Of a DNA stretch of 64,000 nt, positions 1 to 11,489 are shown one piece after another. The stretch is from Congeria kusceri (taxonomy: Eukaryota; Mollusca; Bivalvia; Myida; Dreissenidae). The stretch's first letter is position 1; every line of letters starts with the position of its first letter. The notes beneath the pieces are model-generated. The model made no database searches, had not been told where the DNA came from, and was given only the letters and a program-made list of their open reading frames with translations. Both the position numbers and the translations under genes were made by a program. The stretch is taken from positions 26,777,927 to 26,841,926 of the forward strand of contig CM051030.1 in assembly GCA_027627225.1 (NCBI GenBank), in the 5' to 3' direction.

Positions 1-1680
1 AGAAATTTTGCTCTCATTAAAAATGTTTTAGAACAGTTTGAATTTTTTAAATACAATGTATAGGACAAATGCTATGGCATTTTAAAGATTGAATTTTTTT
101 TTGAAAATATTTCACTATATAAAATTTTGCATCAATAGTGCCTAATCGTGGATGAGACATTGTAATTTTTAATCTACTTGTTTAAATATCTTAAAACTAT
201 AAGAGCTTTTGTCATAAACTTCTTTTACATGAGGCATTGTCCCGTAGCAGCGGTTGCTGCCGGAGTTTAGGTATGAAAATACACATGTTGTAAATAAAAC
301 TGGTCTCTTATAGTATACATGTATTAATATATTATGTGTCTATCTAGTAAAGCAATTCCTATAATAAATATGGCTGTGTAATAATTGTACCCTGAACTCA
401 GCTTTATTATGGTGCAGTTTAAAATCAGGAAAAATGCAAAAGTGGGAATGGAAATGTTATACTGTTGGATAATGATCATATCTTTTTAAGGCTTACAAAC
501 TTTTGGGCTTTAGGACAAATTTTTAGTTAATGTACCCCCGTAAGAAGGATGCATATATTAAAACATATATATGTTTTATTCATTTAGATGTATTAATTAT
601 ATCAAATTTAATTTTGTGTAAACCAATTAATCATCCCAAAAATGATTCTTATTTTTAAAGTTCAAAGATTACATGACAATAGCATTGTTTGAAAAATAAT
701 AAACTGAAGTGATGGTGTATTTTCTTTTGTGTCTGGGTCTAATCGGCCCAAATACTAATTCTGCCCTAAAAAAGCATATTGCATAACCAGATTGAATTGC
801 AATGGAAAAATCCTGAGTGTTTAAATTCTTTATATGAAAAGAATGTTGATAACAAAGAAATATTGTGTAATGTAAGTATCTTAAAAAAAAAAGATGGATT
901 ACTTTAACGTTAAGCCTTATTTTACAATAAATGGGTAAGTGGCATAACAGCTATTATGTACAAACATAGACAGTTACACAACAATTATATTATAATGAAA
1001 TACCAGTGTATTTGTTTTATAATGGATGTAATTTTTGTTAAATAATTTATCATTTTGCATCAAGGTACAATTACATTTATTTATAAAATGTATTTAATTG
1101 AAGAAAAATGCTATTGCACATGAAGTACTCTAAACGTTTACTTTGTGAAAAAGAATTTCCTTTATTATAGATATTGTTTTAGTCACATGTTAAAATTTAT
1201 AAAGAATAATGTATGTTTCCCGAATTTTTTTTCAAAGGAATGTCAATGATCTTGAAAGTGTTAAACTAGTATTCTCTTGCCATTCACAATTAACCAAAAG
1301 ATAACAAATTGCATATCATTCCAATCAGCAGATTATGGAGCACCCTACTTTGCTCCTGGGTATCTGTATCTTACATCGTGTCATCTTGTGTCCCCTCATC
1401 ATGTGAAATAACAGAAAGCAAGTGATCCATGTCTGTATTGACTTATAATAAAGAATAACACAAGAAATATTTGTTAAACATGTATGCCCCCGGACTTGCA
1501 GCCAAGACGTCAATATGTGCAATTATTAACAGATTTTTTAATAGTGTATGTGCACATTAACACATGGGGAGGACATTAAAGTTGATGCTTTAGAATGTAA
1601 ATATAAAGCTGAAGGACATATAGAGTATTATTATTTATTTATTTGAACAGTCTATTATATAAGGATACCTGTTTTCTGTT
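1..1680. other. AT-rich non-coding DNA
   Basis: Stops occur in all six frames at short spacing, and the longest open stretch (1325-1522, minus) has no recognisable motif. I see no splice-bounded coding segment, RNA gene or long repeat. It looks like intergenic or intronic DNA. Confidence 0.6.
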
Positions 1681-1765
1681 TGATTGAAACATCAAATAGG
1701 CCAAAACATCTGTATATATACTTCGAAAACTAAATGGTCTACGGAGAAAACAGTTTTCATGTTAC

Positions 1766-2300
1766 AAGCCCCTGTGACCTTGACCTTTGACCCGTTGACC
1801 TCAAAATTGATCGGCGTTTTCCTTTCCTCCCGAGTGACCAGCATACCAACTTTAATGATCGAAGGTCAAAGCGTATTCTACATATCATGCGGAAACGAAA
1901 TAGTCTACAGAGGAAACAGTTTTAATGTTACTAGCCTCTTTCACCTTGACCTTTGGCCTGTTTACCTCAAAATTGATAGGCGTCTTTCTTTCCTCCCAAG
2001 TAAGCAGCAAAGCAACTTAAATGATCGTAGGTCAAAGCGTTCTCTAGATAACGCGCGGACACGAATTTCATGTTACAAGCCCCTGACTTTGATATTTGAC
2101 CTGTTGACCTCAAAATTGATAGGCGTCTTGATTTCCTCCCAAGTAACCAGCATACCAACTTAAATGATCGTAGATCCGAGCGTTCTCTAGATATCGTGCG
2201 GAAACGAAATGGTCTACGGACAGACCGACCTACCATCCGACCGACCGACCAATGAACAGGTGCAAAGCAATATACCCCCACTTCTTCGAAGGGGGGCATT
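1766..2300. repeat. Tandem repeat, about 145-167 bp units, three copies
   Basis: Three imperfect units begin near 1770, 1937 and 2081. Each carries a CCTTGACCTTTG-like start, CTCAAAATTGAT, a CGTCTTTCTTTCCTCCC-like block, ACCAGCATACCAACTT and a GGAAACGAAATGGTCTAC-like end. The array closes with a run of CCGACCGACC and a segment ending in AAGGGGGGCAT. This is the usual form of bivalve dispersed repeats with a tandem core. The open frames over it (1684-2163 plus, 1967-2311 minus) are read-through of the repeat, not genes. Confidence 0.75.
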
Positions 2301-2774
2301 ATTAAATTCAAGTAAATAAAGTCACTTATGCCATTAGTTTATCTTTCTAAATGAAGAATGATACAATTAACATTTGTAAATACCAAGTGAATTTCAAATT
2401 AACAGCGTTTTTAAAATAAAATGGTTTCAAGAATATACTTAACTCTTAAGTATTACATATAAGTCTATGAATGGGTTGGTGACTACGGGCCCTGATTGGA
2501 AATTCAAGTTTAGCTCCCTTTTTTTTCATTCAACTAACAGACTTAGTTTGGCCATAATTAAATACGTGTATACAAATATAGCAATTTCCATGATTTTGCA
2601 TCACTGAATAAGTTTAATTTTGTAAAAAATTTATTGCTTTCATTCATGCATTGGCATTACCAAACTAACAGTTATGTTATACCTGAACATGTGTTTTAAT
2701 TTCCATTTAAATTGTATATAAGTATGAACATTATTTTATAATCTTAAAAAATATATACATAATTTACACTATTT

Positions 2775-2808
2775 ACACACACACACACGCACGCACACAA
2801 ACACACAG
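2775..2808. repeat. (CA)n microsatellite
   Basis: Alternating CA with a few CG interruptions, just outside the 3' end of the LINE. The rest of 2301-2774 holds no gene or repeat that I can see. Confidence 0.85.
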
Positions 2809-2837
2809 GCACTGATTTATAAACTTGAACTAGTGTT

Positions 2838-2846
2838 TAGTATAAT
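2838..2846. repeat. Target-site duplication, left copy (RTE LINE)
   Basis: TAGTATAAT lies directly outside the 3' tail of the minus-strand LINE and recurs exactly at 6648-6656, outside its 5' end. A 9-bp match at both boundaries fits target-primed reverse transcription. Part of it is AT-rich, so chance is not fully excluded. Confidence 0.7.
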
Positions 2847-2863
2847 TCATTCATTCATTCATT
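2847..2863 (-). repeat. LINE 3' tetranucleotide tail
   Basis: Four TCAT/ATGA units end the element on the minus strand and abut the target duplication. Short tandem tails of this kind replace poly(A) in RTE-type elements. Confidence 0.75.
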
Positions 2864-2913
2864 GGAATCCTTAAGTCTCGGAAGACAATGGATTGGCGCC
2901 CCTTGGATATGTT

Positions 2914-5900
2914 TTAGTTGGTCATGCAGCGTCTGCTGTGGCTGTACAGACCCACACAGGAGTGACAGTCTCTGTTGCACTTGGTGCAATTGTAGGTTGA
3001 GTCTGCTGCAGGATGCAGTTGCTTGCTCTTTCTCTGAGCTCGCTTGTCATCTGCAAGCTGGCGGAGTTTCGCCTCGCCAGCTTTCAGTCCAGTGTTTACA
3101 GTGTGTCTCCAGCTGGATCTGTCCTGAGCAAGCTCTTCCCAGGTGTTCAGGTCAATGTCGAGTGCTTTCAGGTCACGCTTGCAGACATCCTTGAAGCGGA
3201 GATGTGGCCGTCCCGTTGTTCACTTGCCGGAGGCAAGCTCTGCGTAGAGGATGTCTTTGGGGATCCGGCCATCGTCCATTCGACGCACATGGCCCAGCCA
3301 TCGAAGGCGACGCTGACGGAGGAGAGTGACCATGCTGGGGATCTTGGCTCGCATCAGCACCTCGTTGTTTGTCACACGATCGTTCCATGTAATCCCGAGT
3401 ATGCGACGGAGGCAGCGCATGTGGAAGGCACTCAGCCTCCTCTCCTGCGAGGAGTACAGAGACCAGGTTTCGCTGGCATACAAGAGAGTGCTTAGCACGC
3501 AGGCTCGATACACACTGATCTTGGTGTTTATCGACAGCATGCTGTTGTTCCACACTCTTTGCGACAACCTGGCCAAGGTTGTGGATGCCTTGCCGATCCT
3601 CTTGTTGATCTCTGCTTCCAGTGAGAGATTGTCGGTGATAGTGGAGCCAAGGTATGTGAACTGGCTGACGACCTCTAGTTCATAGTCGTTGATGGTGATA
3701 CAAGGTGGTTCAGCATCTTGGGCCATCACATTTGTCTTCTTCAGGCTGATTGTCAGGCTGAACTCGTCGCATGCCTTTGCGAAGCGGTCCATCAGGCTCT
3801 GTAGCTCTTCTTCTGTGTGGGTGGCCAGAGCAGCGTCATCTGCAAACAGCATGTCTCTGATGGTTACCTCCCGGACCTTGCTCTTTGCTTTTAGGCGAGC
3901 CAGGTTGAACAGTCGGCCGTCTGACCGAGTGTGGAGGTAAACACCCTCGGTCGATGATCCGAAGGCGTGCTTCAGCAGAACGGCAAAGAAGATGCCAAAG
4001 AGAGTGGGAGCGAGGACACAGCCCTGTTTGACGCCACTGCGGATGTCGAAGGCATCTGACGTCAAGCCGTCATATTGAACTGTGCCTTTCATGTCGTCAT
4101 GGATCGACTTGATCATGCTCAGGAGTCTCGGTGGGCAGCCAATCTTTGCTAGGACTGTGAAGAGCCCATCCCTGCTGACAAGGTCAAACGCCTTGGTCAG
4201 GTCTATGAAGGCCAGAAAGAGGGGCTTGTGCTGCTCTCTGCGCTTCTCTTGCAATTGCATGATGGTGAAGACCATGTCAATGGTTGATCTTTCCGAGCGG
4301 AACCCGCACTGTGACTCTGGGTATACTCTGTCAGCAAGCTTCTGCAGTCTGTTCAGGACGACACGTGCGAAGACATTGCCTACGATGCTCAGGAGAGATA
4401 TTCCTCTGTAGTTGTTACAGTCGCTTCTATCACCCTTGTTCTTGTACAAGGTAACGATGTTGGCGTCTCTCATGTCCTGAGGTACTGCTCCTTCCTCCCA
4501 GCACTGACAGAGGAGGTCGTATAGATGTTTCCTCAGTGTACTGTCACCGCACTTGATGACTTCTGGTGGTATGCCATCCTTCCCAGGCGCTTTCCCTGAG
4601 GACAGGCTCTCAATGGCCTTCTTCAGTTCTGCCACAGTGGGTTTTTCGTCCAGTTCAGCCATGAGAGGGAGGCTTTCAATGGCAGCAAGGGCATCGTCTG
4701 TAACTTGGTTCTGTCTGGAGTATAGTTCGGAATAGTGTTCCACCCATCGCTCCATCTGCTTGCCCTTGTCCTGGATGGTCTCACCCGTGGCAGACTTCAG
4801 TGGCGCTGTAACCTTCTTGGTGGGGCCCATGGCTTTCTTGATGCCTTCGTACATGCCCCTGATGTTTCCAGTATCAGCCGCTGACTGGATGCTCTGGCAG
4901 AGCTGGAGCCAGTAGTCGTTAGCACATTGCCTTGCTAGTCTCTGTACTTTGCTCTTGGCAGATCTGTACACCTCCAGAGTCCTCTGGCTGGGGGATCGCT
5001 TGTATTCCAGGTGAGCTCTGCGGCGTTCTTCTACGGCTGGAGTGAGTATGGAGGAGTTGGCCTCAAACCAGTCGTCGTTCTTTGTCTGCTTTTTTCCAAA
5101 GACCCTCATGGCAGTGCTGTGTACTGACTCTCTGATGCGGTCCCATCTCTCTGTGGCTGAGCCACCAGGAGGATCTGAGTCAAGCACCTCGGAGAGAGCT
5201 TGGGTGAATTCCGCTACCTTGTCAGGATGTGCGGTCTTGCTCACATCTATGCGGGGTTTGCCCTGGGGCCTGGAGCGATGGATCTTCTTAGGCAAAAGTC
5301 TCATCTTGCAGTACACCAGCGAGTGATCAGTATCGCAGTCAGCGCTGTGAAAGGTGCGGGTAAGGAGGACGCACTTCAACGCAGACCGCCTGGTGATGAT
5401 CAGGTCTAGCTGGTGCCAGTGTTTGGAGCGAGGGTGTCTCCAAGACACTTTGTGCTGATGCTTTGTCTGGAAGAAGGAGTTGGTGATGCTGAGGTCATGG
5501 TATGAGCACAACTCCAGGAGTCGTTGCCCATTTTCATTCATCTTTCCAACACCAAACTTTCCAAGACAGGAGGACCAAGAGTCGTGGTCAGCGCCCACTC
5601 TGGCGTTGAAGTCACCCAGCAATATCAGGTTCTCTTCTTTGGGGATCTTGTCGATAAGAGAGTCTAGCTGGCTGTAGAACTCATCCTTGGTATCCCTGGT
5701 GGCGCCGAGTGTTGGTGCATAGACACTGATCAGGTTGACGGGCCCAGTGGTGGTGTGGACGCGGAGTGATAGCAGTCTTTCTGTTCCATGTTGAGAGGGT
5801 TCTATCATTCCCAGTAGAGAGTTCCGGACAGCAAATCCAACACCATACTCTCTGGTTTCCTCCGCACTCTTCCCTTGCCAGAAGAACGTAAAGTTCTTTT

Positions 5901-6108
5901 CTCTGAGAGTTCCAGAGTCGGCAAGCCGCGTCTCCTGCAGTGCGGCGATGTCAACCTGCAGTCTCAGAAGTTCATCGTTGATGACTGAGGACTTTCGGGC
6001 ATCGCTGATGGCCTGGAGGTCGTCAGACAGTCCTGGTGTCATTGTTCTGACATTCCATGTGCCCAGCTTGAGGGGAGAAGTACATATGGCATTTTCTGTT
6101 GTTGTCAT
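2914..6108 (-). pseudogene. LINE polyprotein: AP endonuclease + reverse transcriptase, one in-frame stop
   Basis: The ATG at 6108 opens 962 codons, stopped by TGA at 3220-3222. The same frame then runs another 101 codons to TAA at 2914-2916, giving 1064 residues if read through. The N-terminal endonuclease shows GTWNVRTM (residues 16-23), an ALQETRL block, LLGDFNARVG and a C-terminal DTDHSLV, the metal-binding and catalytic motifs of exonuclease-endonuclease-phosphatase folds. The reverse transcriptase shows CNNYRGISLLS, AFIDLTKAFD, GVKQGCVLAP and FADD at residues 755-758. The part beyond the stop ends in a CTKC...H...C cluster, a zinc-knuckle-like tail. The stop sits where the family normally has Arg (a CGA to TGA change). 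The encoded enzyme would nick DNA and prime reverse transcription of its own RNA. Plus-strand frames over this span are shadows. Confidence 0.92.
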
Positions 6109-6345
6109 TGTTTATCTATCGAATTATTTGCGTTTTCCATGTAAAAATTATCAGCAGAATTTGACCCGGAAGTAATTTTGTTAGACAATATATTCAAGTG
6201 GCGGCAATTTCAAATTGTAATTTTTTAATAAAATGACGTTAAAAACTCACATACATATTATAAGTGTACTAGTTTTGATAGAAAATTTTGCAAAGGCTTT
6301 ACTTTTTATTTCTAAAATGCGAACATAATTATGCCATTAAATGTT
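6078..6345 (-). repeat. LINE leader segment also present at 14969-15237
   Basis: This 268-bp block (from the inner leader through the start codon and about 30 nt of ORF) reappears in opposite orientation at 14969-15237 with roughly 93% identity by eye. It bounds the region shared by the two copies. Confidence 0.8.
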
Positions 6346-6647
6346 ATACTCCATACCTGCACGGGTAGAGAGACGTCCCCGCCCTCCACGAGTCTCCCGC
6401 TGCCTTGCGGGCAGGTTTTGGATAACTAAAGGCTAAGGGAGTCAACCCTGACATCAAATCCGGAACCGGAGTCCCTAAGGCGGTCTGACCTTTTCTTCAT
6501 AGTCATGCCGGCAACTCCTGCGACGCCGCTGGTGCCAAGATGTATCGGTTTTACCTTTCCCTTGGATCCATCAGCTGCGTGGAGAGGGGGGATCTGCTGC
6601 ATGGGCAACAGCTGATTCTCCATACCACCTTGCCCAGGCTAGCGCCC
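6346..6647 (-). other. GC-rich 5' leader of the RTE LINE, with small ORF
   Basis: This leader is much richer in GC than its surroundings. It starts with GGGCGCTAGCCTGGGCAAGG on the minus strand and contains a 65-codon ATG ORF (6623-6426). The C-terminal part, RLRDSGSGFDVRV, resembles the N-terminal stretch I associate with other RTE-type ORFs, just before where their endonuclease would begin. It could be an upstream ORF, or the relic of a fused leader from a second RTE family. Confidence 0.55.
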
Positions 6648-6656
6648 TAGTATAAT
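6648..6656. repeat. Target-site duplication, right copy (RTE LINE)
   Basis: TAGTATAAT, identical to 2838-2846, directly outside the 5' end of the element. Confidence 0.7.
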
Positions 6657-9375
6657 ATGTGAGTGATAAAAATTGTGTTTAACTATTTTATAAAAAAAAG
6701 AACACTACAAATTATTCCATCATTACAGTTACAATTACTTTATAATTTCATTACCAAATGATATTTACAAATGTTTCTAAGTTTATATATACTATCCTTT
6801 TATGTTTAGAATCTGGGAAAACAAAACAACAGACAATTGTCAATCTGTAACCAGGTCCCTTTAAACTATTACATGAATACACTGCTTAACATATCACAGT
6901 TATTGGTGAGAGCCATTGTTCCTATTATGCCAGGACATTAAATACCAGTATTAGATAGTACCCAGAAAGAAATTTCAGCAGCAGGTTTAGTCAGTATAAT
7001 TCCTAATGCATAACAAAAGTTGTTTGTTTCCGCTTACCGGAGACAATGTAATTTTTACAGCCGATAGAAGAAGTTTTATTGCCTATAAATAATAATAAAA
7101 AAATTCTGATTTTGGGGGAAAAGAGCAGTTTTCGCTTATATTACAAGTTTTTTGCCAGAAATTTCTTTGTCTATGACCTTATTTATGGTTTAGGTATAGT
7201 TAACTTTCTGGAACATTTTACATGCAGTCCAACATACTGTGTGGTGAAAATGTGGCGAAGAAAAAAGTTATAAATAAAAAATGTTATATTTTACATCCCC
7301 ATCTAAATTTTTTGGGGGGATGTAAGTGTAGCTAAGCATATGTGTTAATTGTTTCATTGATTTAATGTGTGGATGAACAGAAAGCACATACATTAGCAAT
7401 CAATGAGGAAAAACATATATTATACTTTAAATATTAAATTTGGAATCTCCATTTCTGCTTTTAGGTAAAAACTCGTTTAACTCGATATATTAAAATTGTT
7501 TTTGAACTGATACGATTATGTGTATTAAAAACATTACTCTATATGATTATAATGGGTTATTATACATGGAACATGTATTTGCTGATAGAGAAAAAGCATA
7601 ATTATCATCATTGTTTAACTACCCAATTAAAACAATGCAAGAAGTAATCCCGATTCTGAGCGCAACATAGTAAAATATAGTTATCATTACCATTGGAAAA
7701 AATATTTGTCATACCATGTTAGAAACAAAATAATATCGCATTAGCATTGTTTATTGGCCAACTTTTGTCGTTCTGCGTGGCTATAATATTACACCATTCG
7801 GGCTAACGCTCTTGTAGTTCAAAATATGAAGCATCAAAACAACATAATGCACATAATTAAATTAATGCACCCAACTTAGCTGTAAATGAGAGTGTAATAG
7901 GATTTGATAAAAGGTGATTTGTATCAGTTTGTCAGACAAACCTGTGCCCTAATGTTATGCAATGTTTGAATCACATCACACGTTAGGGTACATACATGAA
8001 AAGGTGAATTTTGTAACTGTAATTTAGGGAAACACAATAAAAATTTGATTCGGAATACGTGAAAAAACAAATCTCATTATATTTTTACGACATAAATATT
8101 GACAAAGTATGCATATACTATAAAAACATTGAATAAATCTATTTGAAATTAGCACACAACATTGTAAATGAAATGAACAATATTATCGTGGCAATTTTTT
8201 TTTCTCAGTACTTGTTTAGTTATTTCATATTCAATTAGTATAGTATTGGACAACGACTCATTATTTTGATTGTTTGGGATCCTTTTGTTACCAGTAACCG
8301 TTATTTTTATTATTTTATAATAATATACATATTTTGAGTGATTGAATACCATTATACATTTTGTTAAAATAAGGATCCTTGGTGTATTATTAATTGCAAA
8401 ATTGTAATTCATATATATTATTAAATGACTACCGATAATATACATGGATGAGTTTATGGAATTCAGGGTCATTAAGCTTACGCATATTATAAATAATCAT
8501 TGTAAGTAGCAGATGTGTTACAGATGACATAGTAAAAGATGTTGGCACATCATGTAGGTACTGATACGATAATCTGGTTTTCGTTGTTGTCATCGATGCT
8601 GACTGCTTTAACAAACGTTCACAAGCAATCGACCCTTGAAGTATGTATTAGAATGTGAATAGAAAATATGTCAATAAGTCTCTTTTTAATATTTTTTATT
8701 ATGACTACCATGTTGAAACAATAAACATGCATTTTTCATTGTTTACCAAATTTCAAAAACAATGTTGAACATTTTAAACCAAATATGTAAATCACATTAT
8801 AATTACTATAGGCCTTTCCCAAAACAAGGTGATCTCCCTTGGAAATTACCTCCCGTTATTGCGAATAAGCATCCGCAAATGTGAAACCCGACTTCCGGCG
8901 ACTTTTTCCTAGCTTACCACATAAAGTATTATAGGTCTAAGATCAAGCGGTTTTCAAAACTTGTAATGTAATTTGTAATGGAAATTGTTAAGACCATATG
9001 TTTTGATTAAATATTATAATAAGTTAATGTATGATAAATGTTGCAAAAATGATTTATTAAAACTAAATTTAGTATCGTTTTAAACTCATTACGAAGGCCA
9101 CATGTCAGTATGACACGTATCCGAAAAAAAAAGTCTCCTCGCTTCGTCTCAAACGGTTGTATTCCAGTCATAAATATCACGAATGAACACATGTTCTCTG
9201 AATGGATACTTGGTTATCTGTCTACGATAAAATGTGACATCGCATGTGACATCATGTGTGAACAGCACAGATAAATTAATTGACAGCAACTGCGCGACAA
9301 TCACAGTGAGTGAACGTAGTGATTCAGTGTGTGAAAACCATATGGATTTTTCTGGCGATGATGATGAAATGACTG
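6657..9375. other. AT-rich non-coding DNA
   Basis: Only short open frames occur (for example 7079-7273 plus, 8149-8472 minus), with no motif and AT-driven composition. Around 8820-8900 there is a more GC-rich patch (AAGGTGATCTCCCTTGGAAA and nearby) that looks like a dispersed bivalve repeat. I see no gene. Confidence 0.55.
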
Positions 9376-10132
9376 GTGTAGTTGGTAGTGATGGTGTGTA
9401 TGGTGGTGGTATAGTAGGTCGCGATGTTGTGTCTGGTTGCGGTGCAGTAGGTCGTGATGTTGTGTCTGGTGGTGGCATAGTATGTCGTAATGTGGAGTCT
9501 TTTGGCGGTATAGTAGGTCGTGATGTTGTGTGTGGTGGTGGTTGGTCGTGATGATCTGTCTGGTTGCGATGCAATATGTCTTGATGTTGTGTCTGGTGGT
9601 GGTATAGAAGTTCATGATGTTGTGTCTGTTGGTGGTATAGAAGGTCATGATGTTGTGTCTGCTGGTGGTATAGTAGGTCATGATGTTGTGTCTGTTGGTG
9701 GTATAGTAGGTAATGAAGTCGTGTCTGGCGGTGGTATAGTAGGTCATGATGTTGTGTCTTGTGGTGGAGTAGTAGGTCGTGATGTTGTGTATGGTGGTGG
9801 TATAGTAGGTCATGTTGTGTCTGGTGGTGGTACTGTAGGTCATGTTGTTGGGTCTGGTGGTGGTATAGTAGGTCATGTTGTTGTGACTGTTGGTGGTATA
9901 GTAGGTCATGTTTAGTATGTATGGTGGTGGTAAAGTAGGTCATGCTGTTGTGTCTGGTGGTGGTATAGTAGGACATGTTGTTGTGTCTGGTGGTGGTATA
10001 GTTGGTCATGTTGTGGTGTCTGGTGGTGGTGTAATAGGCCGTGATGTTGTGTCTGGTGTCGGTGAGTAGGACGAGATGTTTCTTTAAGTGGTAGTATAGT
10101 TGGTAATGTTGTTGTGTCTGGTGGTGGTATAG
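9376..10132. repeat. 30-bp minisatellite, about 24 imperfect units
   Basis: The unit approximates GGTGGTATAGTAGGTCATGA followed by TGTTGTGTCT. Units vary by point changes and by loss or gain of 3 or 6 bases, and are most regular at 9590-9920. Because most units are multiples of three and lack stops, long frames stay open on both strands: a His/Thr/Gln-rich 286-codon frame (9149-10009 minus) and Gly/Val-rich plus-strand frames. None begins with a recognisable domain or signal, so I treat them as by-products of the repeat. Confidence 0.85.
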
Positions 10133-10187
10133 CAGTGCTCCAGCCAGGATTGAAAACGGGCAGGGTGCTTATTGCTAAAAAGGGCAC
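10133..10187 (+). repeat. Dispersed repeat beginning CAGTGCTCCAGCCAGG
   Basis: This 55-bp segment starts exactly where the minisatellite stops and matches the reverse complement of 27114-27168 at about 80%, without gaps. CAGTG...-type ends with an internal GGGCAGGGTGC are reminiscent of hAT transposon termini. No partner end or 8-bp duplication was found next to it. Confidence 0.6.
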
Positions 10188-10978
10188 ATTTGCGCGCGCT
10201 CATATTTGTTCAAGGTTATATATAAATATATATGTATCGCGTCATGAGAAAACCTGCATTAATGACAAAATATTCGATTTTTACTTTTTTGCATTTTCGG
10301 TAATTTCATTCTTTCCCGGTTTAAAATATGTAAATAACGTAACAATTTTCGAACATAAACAATTTATAATATGCAATAACGTCTTCCTATGTAACGTTAA
10401 AATAGCGTTCCGACGCAGCGTTATGTTGACGTCGGGTCCAACGAAATACATTTGTAATTGAATTTTGAATATAATATGCGTGTGTTATTTATTTTAATAG
10501 TGCTTATTGTTTAATTATAATACTATGACTGTCTGTGATGTGCTGATATAAAGTTGTTGCTGTTTATAATGCAATAGTGATGGTTTTTCTGTTTTATGTA
10601 TAGTTATACTTATATAAAACAGAAACTGGACATTTTTTTTTCATTTCTTATTTTTTTTATGTTGCTAAATATTGATTAAGTTGGTATCTAAATTTAGGTT
10701 TTAGGTGTAACTAATAAATAATTTTAATGCAACAAAAATAAACATTATTAAAACGTTCACGTCATACAAACGCAACAATAGTGATTTTACAAGTTGCATA
10801 GATTGTAGGACTCGTATATAATCAACAATAGATTTTATAACACGAAGTGGTTGTTGTCAGTTCTTAAATATTATCGTAATATAATACAAACAAACACGTG
10901 GTACCTAAATAATAGTGTATTCATCGATTCAGTTTTTTAATGAACCATTCTTGTTTTCATTTTACAATAATAACACAG
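10188..10978. other. AT-rich non-coding DNA
   Basis: No motif-bearing ORF. The first part (10188-10460) may be the interior of the transposon-like sequence starting at 10133. The rest is plain AT-rich DNA leading to a possible splice acceptor at 10977-10978. Confidence 0.45.
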
Positions 10979-11224
10979 TTGCGTGGTGTCCAACACTCGA
11001 CGTGTTCGCGATCCCGCACTGACAAAACCGAGTACATGTCGTCGCGCAATCAGTATCCGCGCGTTGCTGCAGAAAATCCAGAAGCGGGCAGCGGTACAGG
11101 GCGGTCAGCAGTTACAAAACGACAGTCTGGATCTTTTAGCAGATTGACAGATGTCTCTTTGCCGCCGGTGCCCTCCCTCCCTTTGACTTCGCCCGGTGAA
11201 CCTGACGACATTCGGACATACTAG
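10979..11224 (+). CDS. Candidate terminal coding exon, unidentified protein
   Basis: A GC-rich island in AT-rich DNA. A possible acceptor (...AATAACACAG) precedes an open frame that ends at TAG 11222-11224. The predicted tail is rich in Ser, Arg and Pro, with EYMSSRNQYPRVAAENPE and later LPPVPSLPLTSPGEPDD, a low-complexity pattern typical of cytoplasmic tails or disordered regions. No domain is recognisable and no upstream exon was found. It may also be a fragment of a transposon gene. Confidence 0.3.
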   Translation: MRGVQHSTCSRSRTDKTEYMSSRNQYPRVAAENPEAGSGTGRSAVTKRQSGSFSRLTDVSLPPVPSLPLTSPGEPDDIRTY

Positions 11225-11270
11225 TATTTCCTAAAGCAGAAGTAAAGTGGTTGATATGATTTCCGTTTCA

Positions 11271-11486
11271 CTATCCTAACGAACAGTTTCTGTCACAATG
11301 TTTTGTGCACCCACAACCTTGAAGAAATGTGTGTATAAAGGAAGTGTCGGCGGAACAGTTCACCTCTTGTTCTGACTCACTGTCGCTTCCGTCGAGTTCC
11401 CGATGAACCTGGGCCAATGCCGATCGTGCCCGCGCAATAACAGACTCAATATAAAAAGTGTTAAACACCGAAGACGTTGAGAACAA
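11271..11486 (-). pseudogene. Unidentified ORF fragment with Cys-rich end
   Basis: A 71-codon frame beginning at TTG with an acidic DSESEQEV stretch, then FIHTFLQGCGCTKHCDRNC and a stop. The FLQGCGC pattern resembles a Cys-rich motif common in invertebrate transposon-derived proteins of unknown role. No continuation is visible downstream on the minus strand, so it is most likely a fragment or a lone exon. Confidence 0.3.
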
Positions 11487-11489
11487 AGA

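Larger units (their letters stand above)
2847..6647 (-). mobile_element. Full-length RTE-type non-LTR retrotransposon
   Basis: A 3801-bp element read right to left. It has a GC-rich leader from 6647, an AT-rich leader down to 6109, one long ORF of endonuclease plus reverse transcriptase (6108-2914), a short 3' UTR and a 3' tail of ATGA repeats (2847-2863) in place of poly(A). Exact 9-bp duplications flank it. Length, a single ORF, an AP-endonuclease-like N-terminus and a simple-sequence 3' tail are all typical of the RTE clade. The copy is nearly intact, with one nonsense codon, so it is probably a recent insertion. Clade assignment rests on motifs only; a related single-ORF clade remains possible. 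Confidence 0.85.

Noticed and set aside
3013..6175. Several plus-strand frames of 60-160 codons
   Set aside because: Antisense shadows of the LINE ORF.
6420..6660. HDV-like ribozyme at the LINE 5' end (CCTGGGCA near the end; GGCTAAGGGAG on the other strand)
   Set aside because: Isolated similarity only; I could not pair the P1, P2 and P3 helices in the required order on either strand.
9149..10009. 286-codon His/Thr/Gln-rich minus-strand protein
   Set aside because: Open only because a 30-bp minisatellite lacks stops; three other frames on both strands are open for the same reason.
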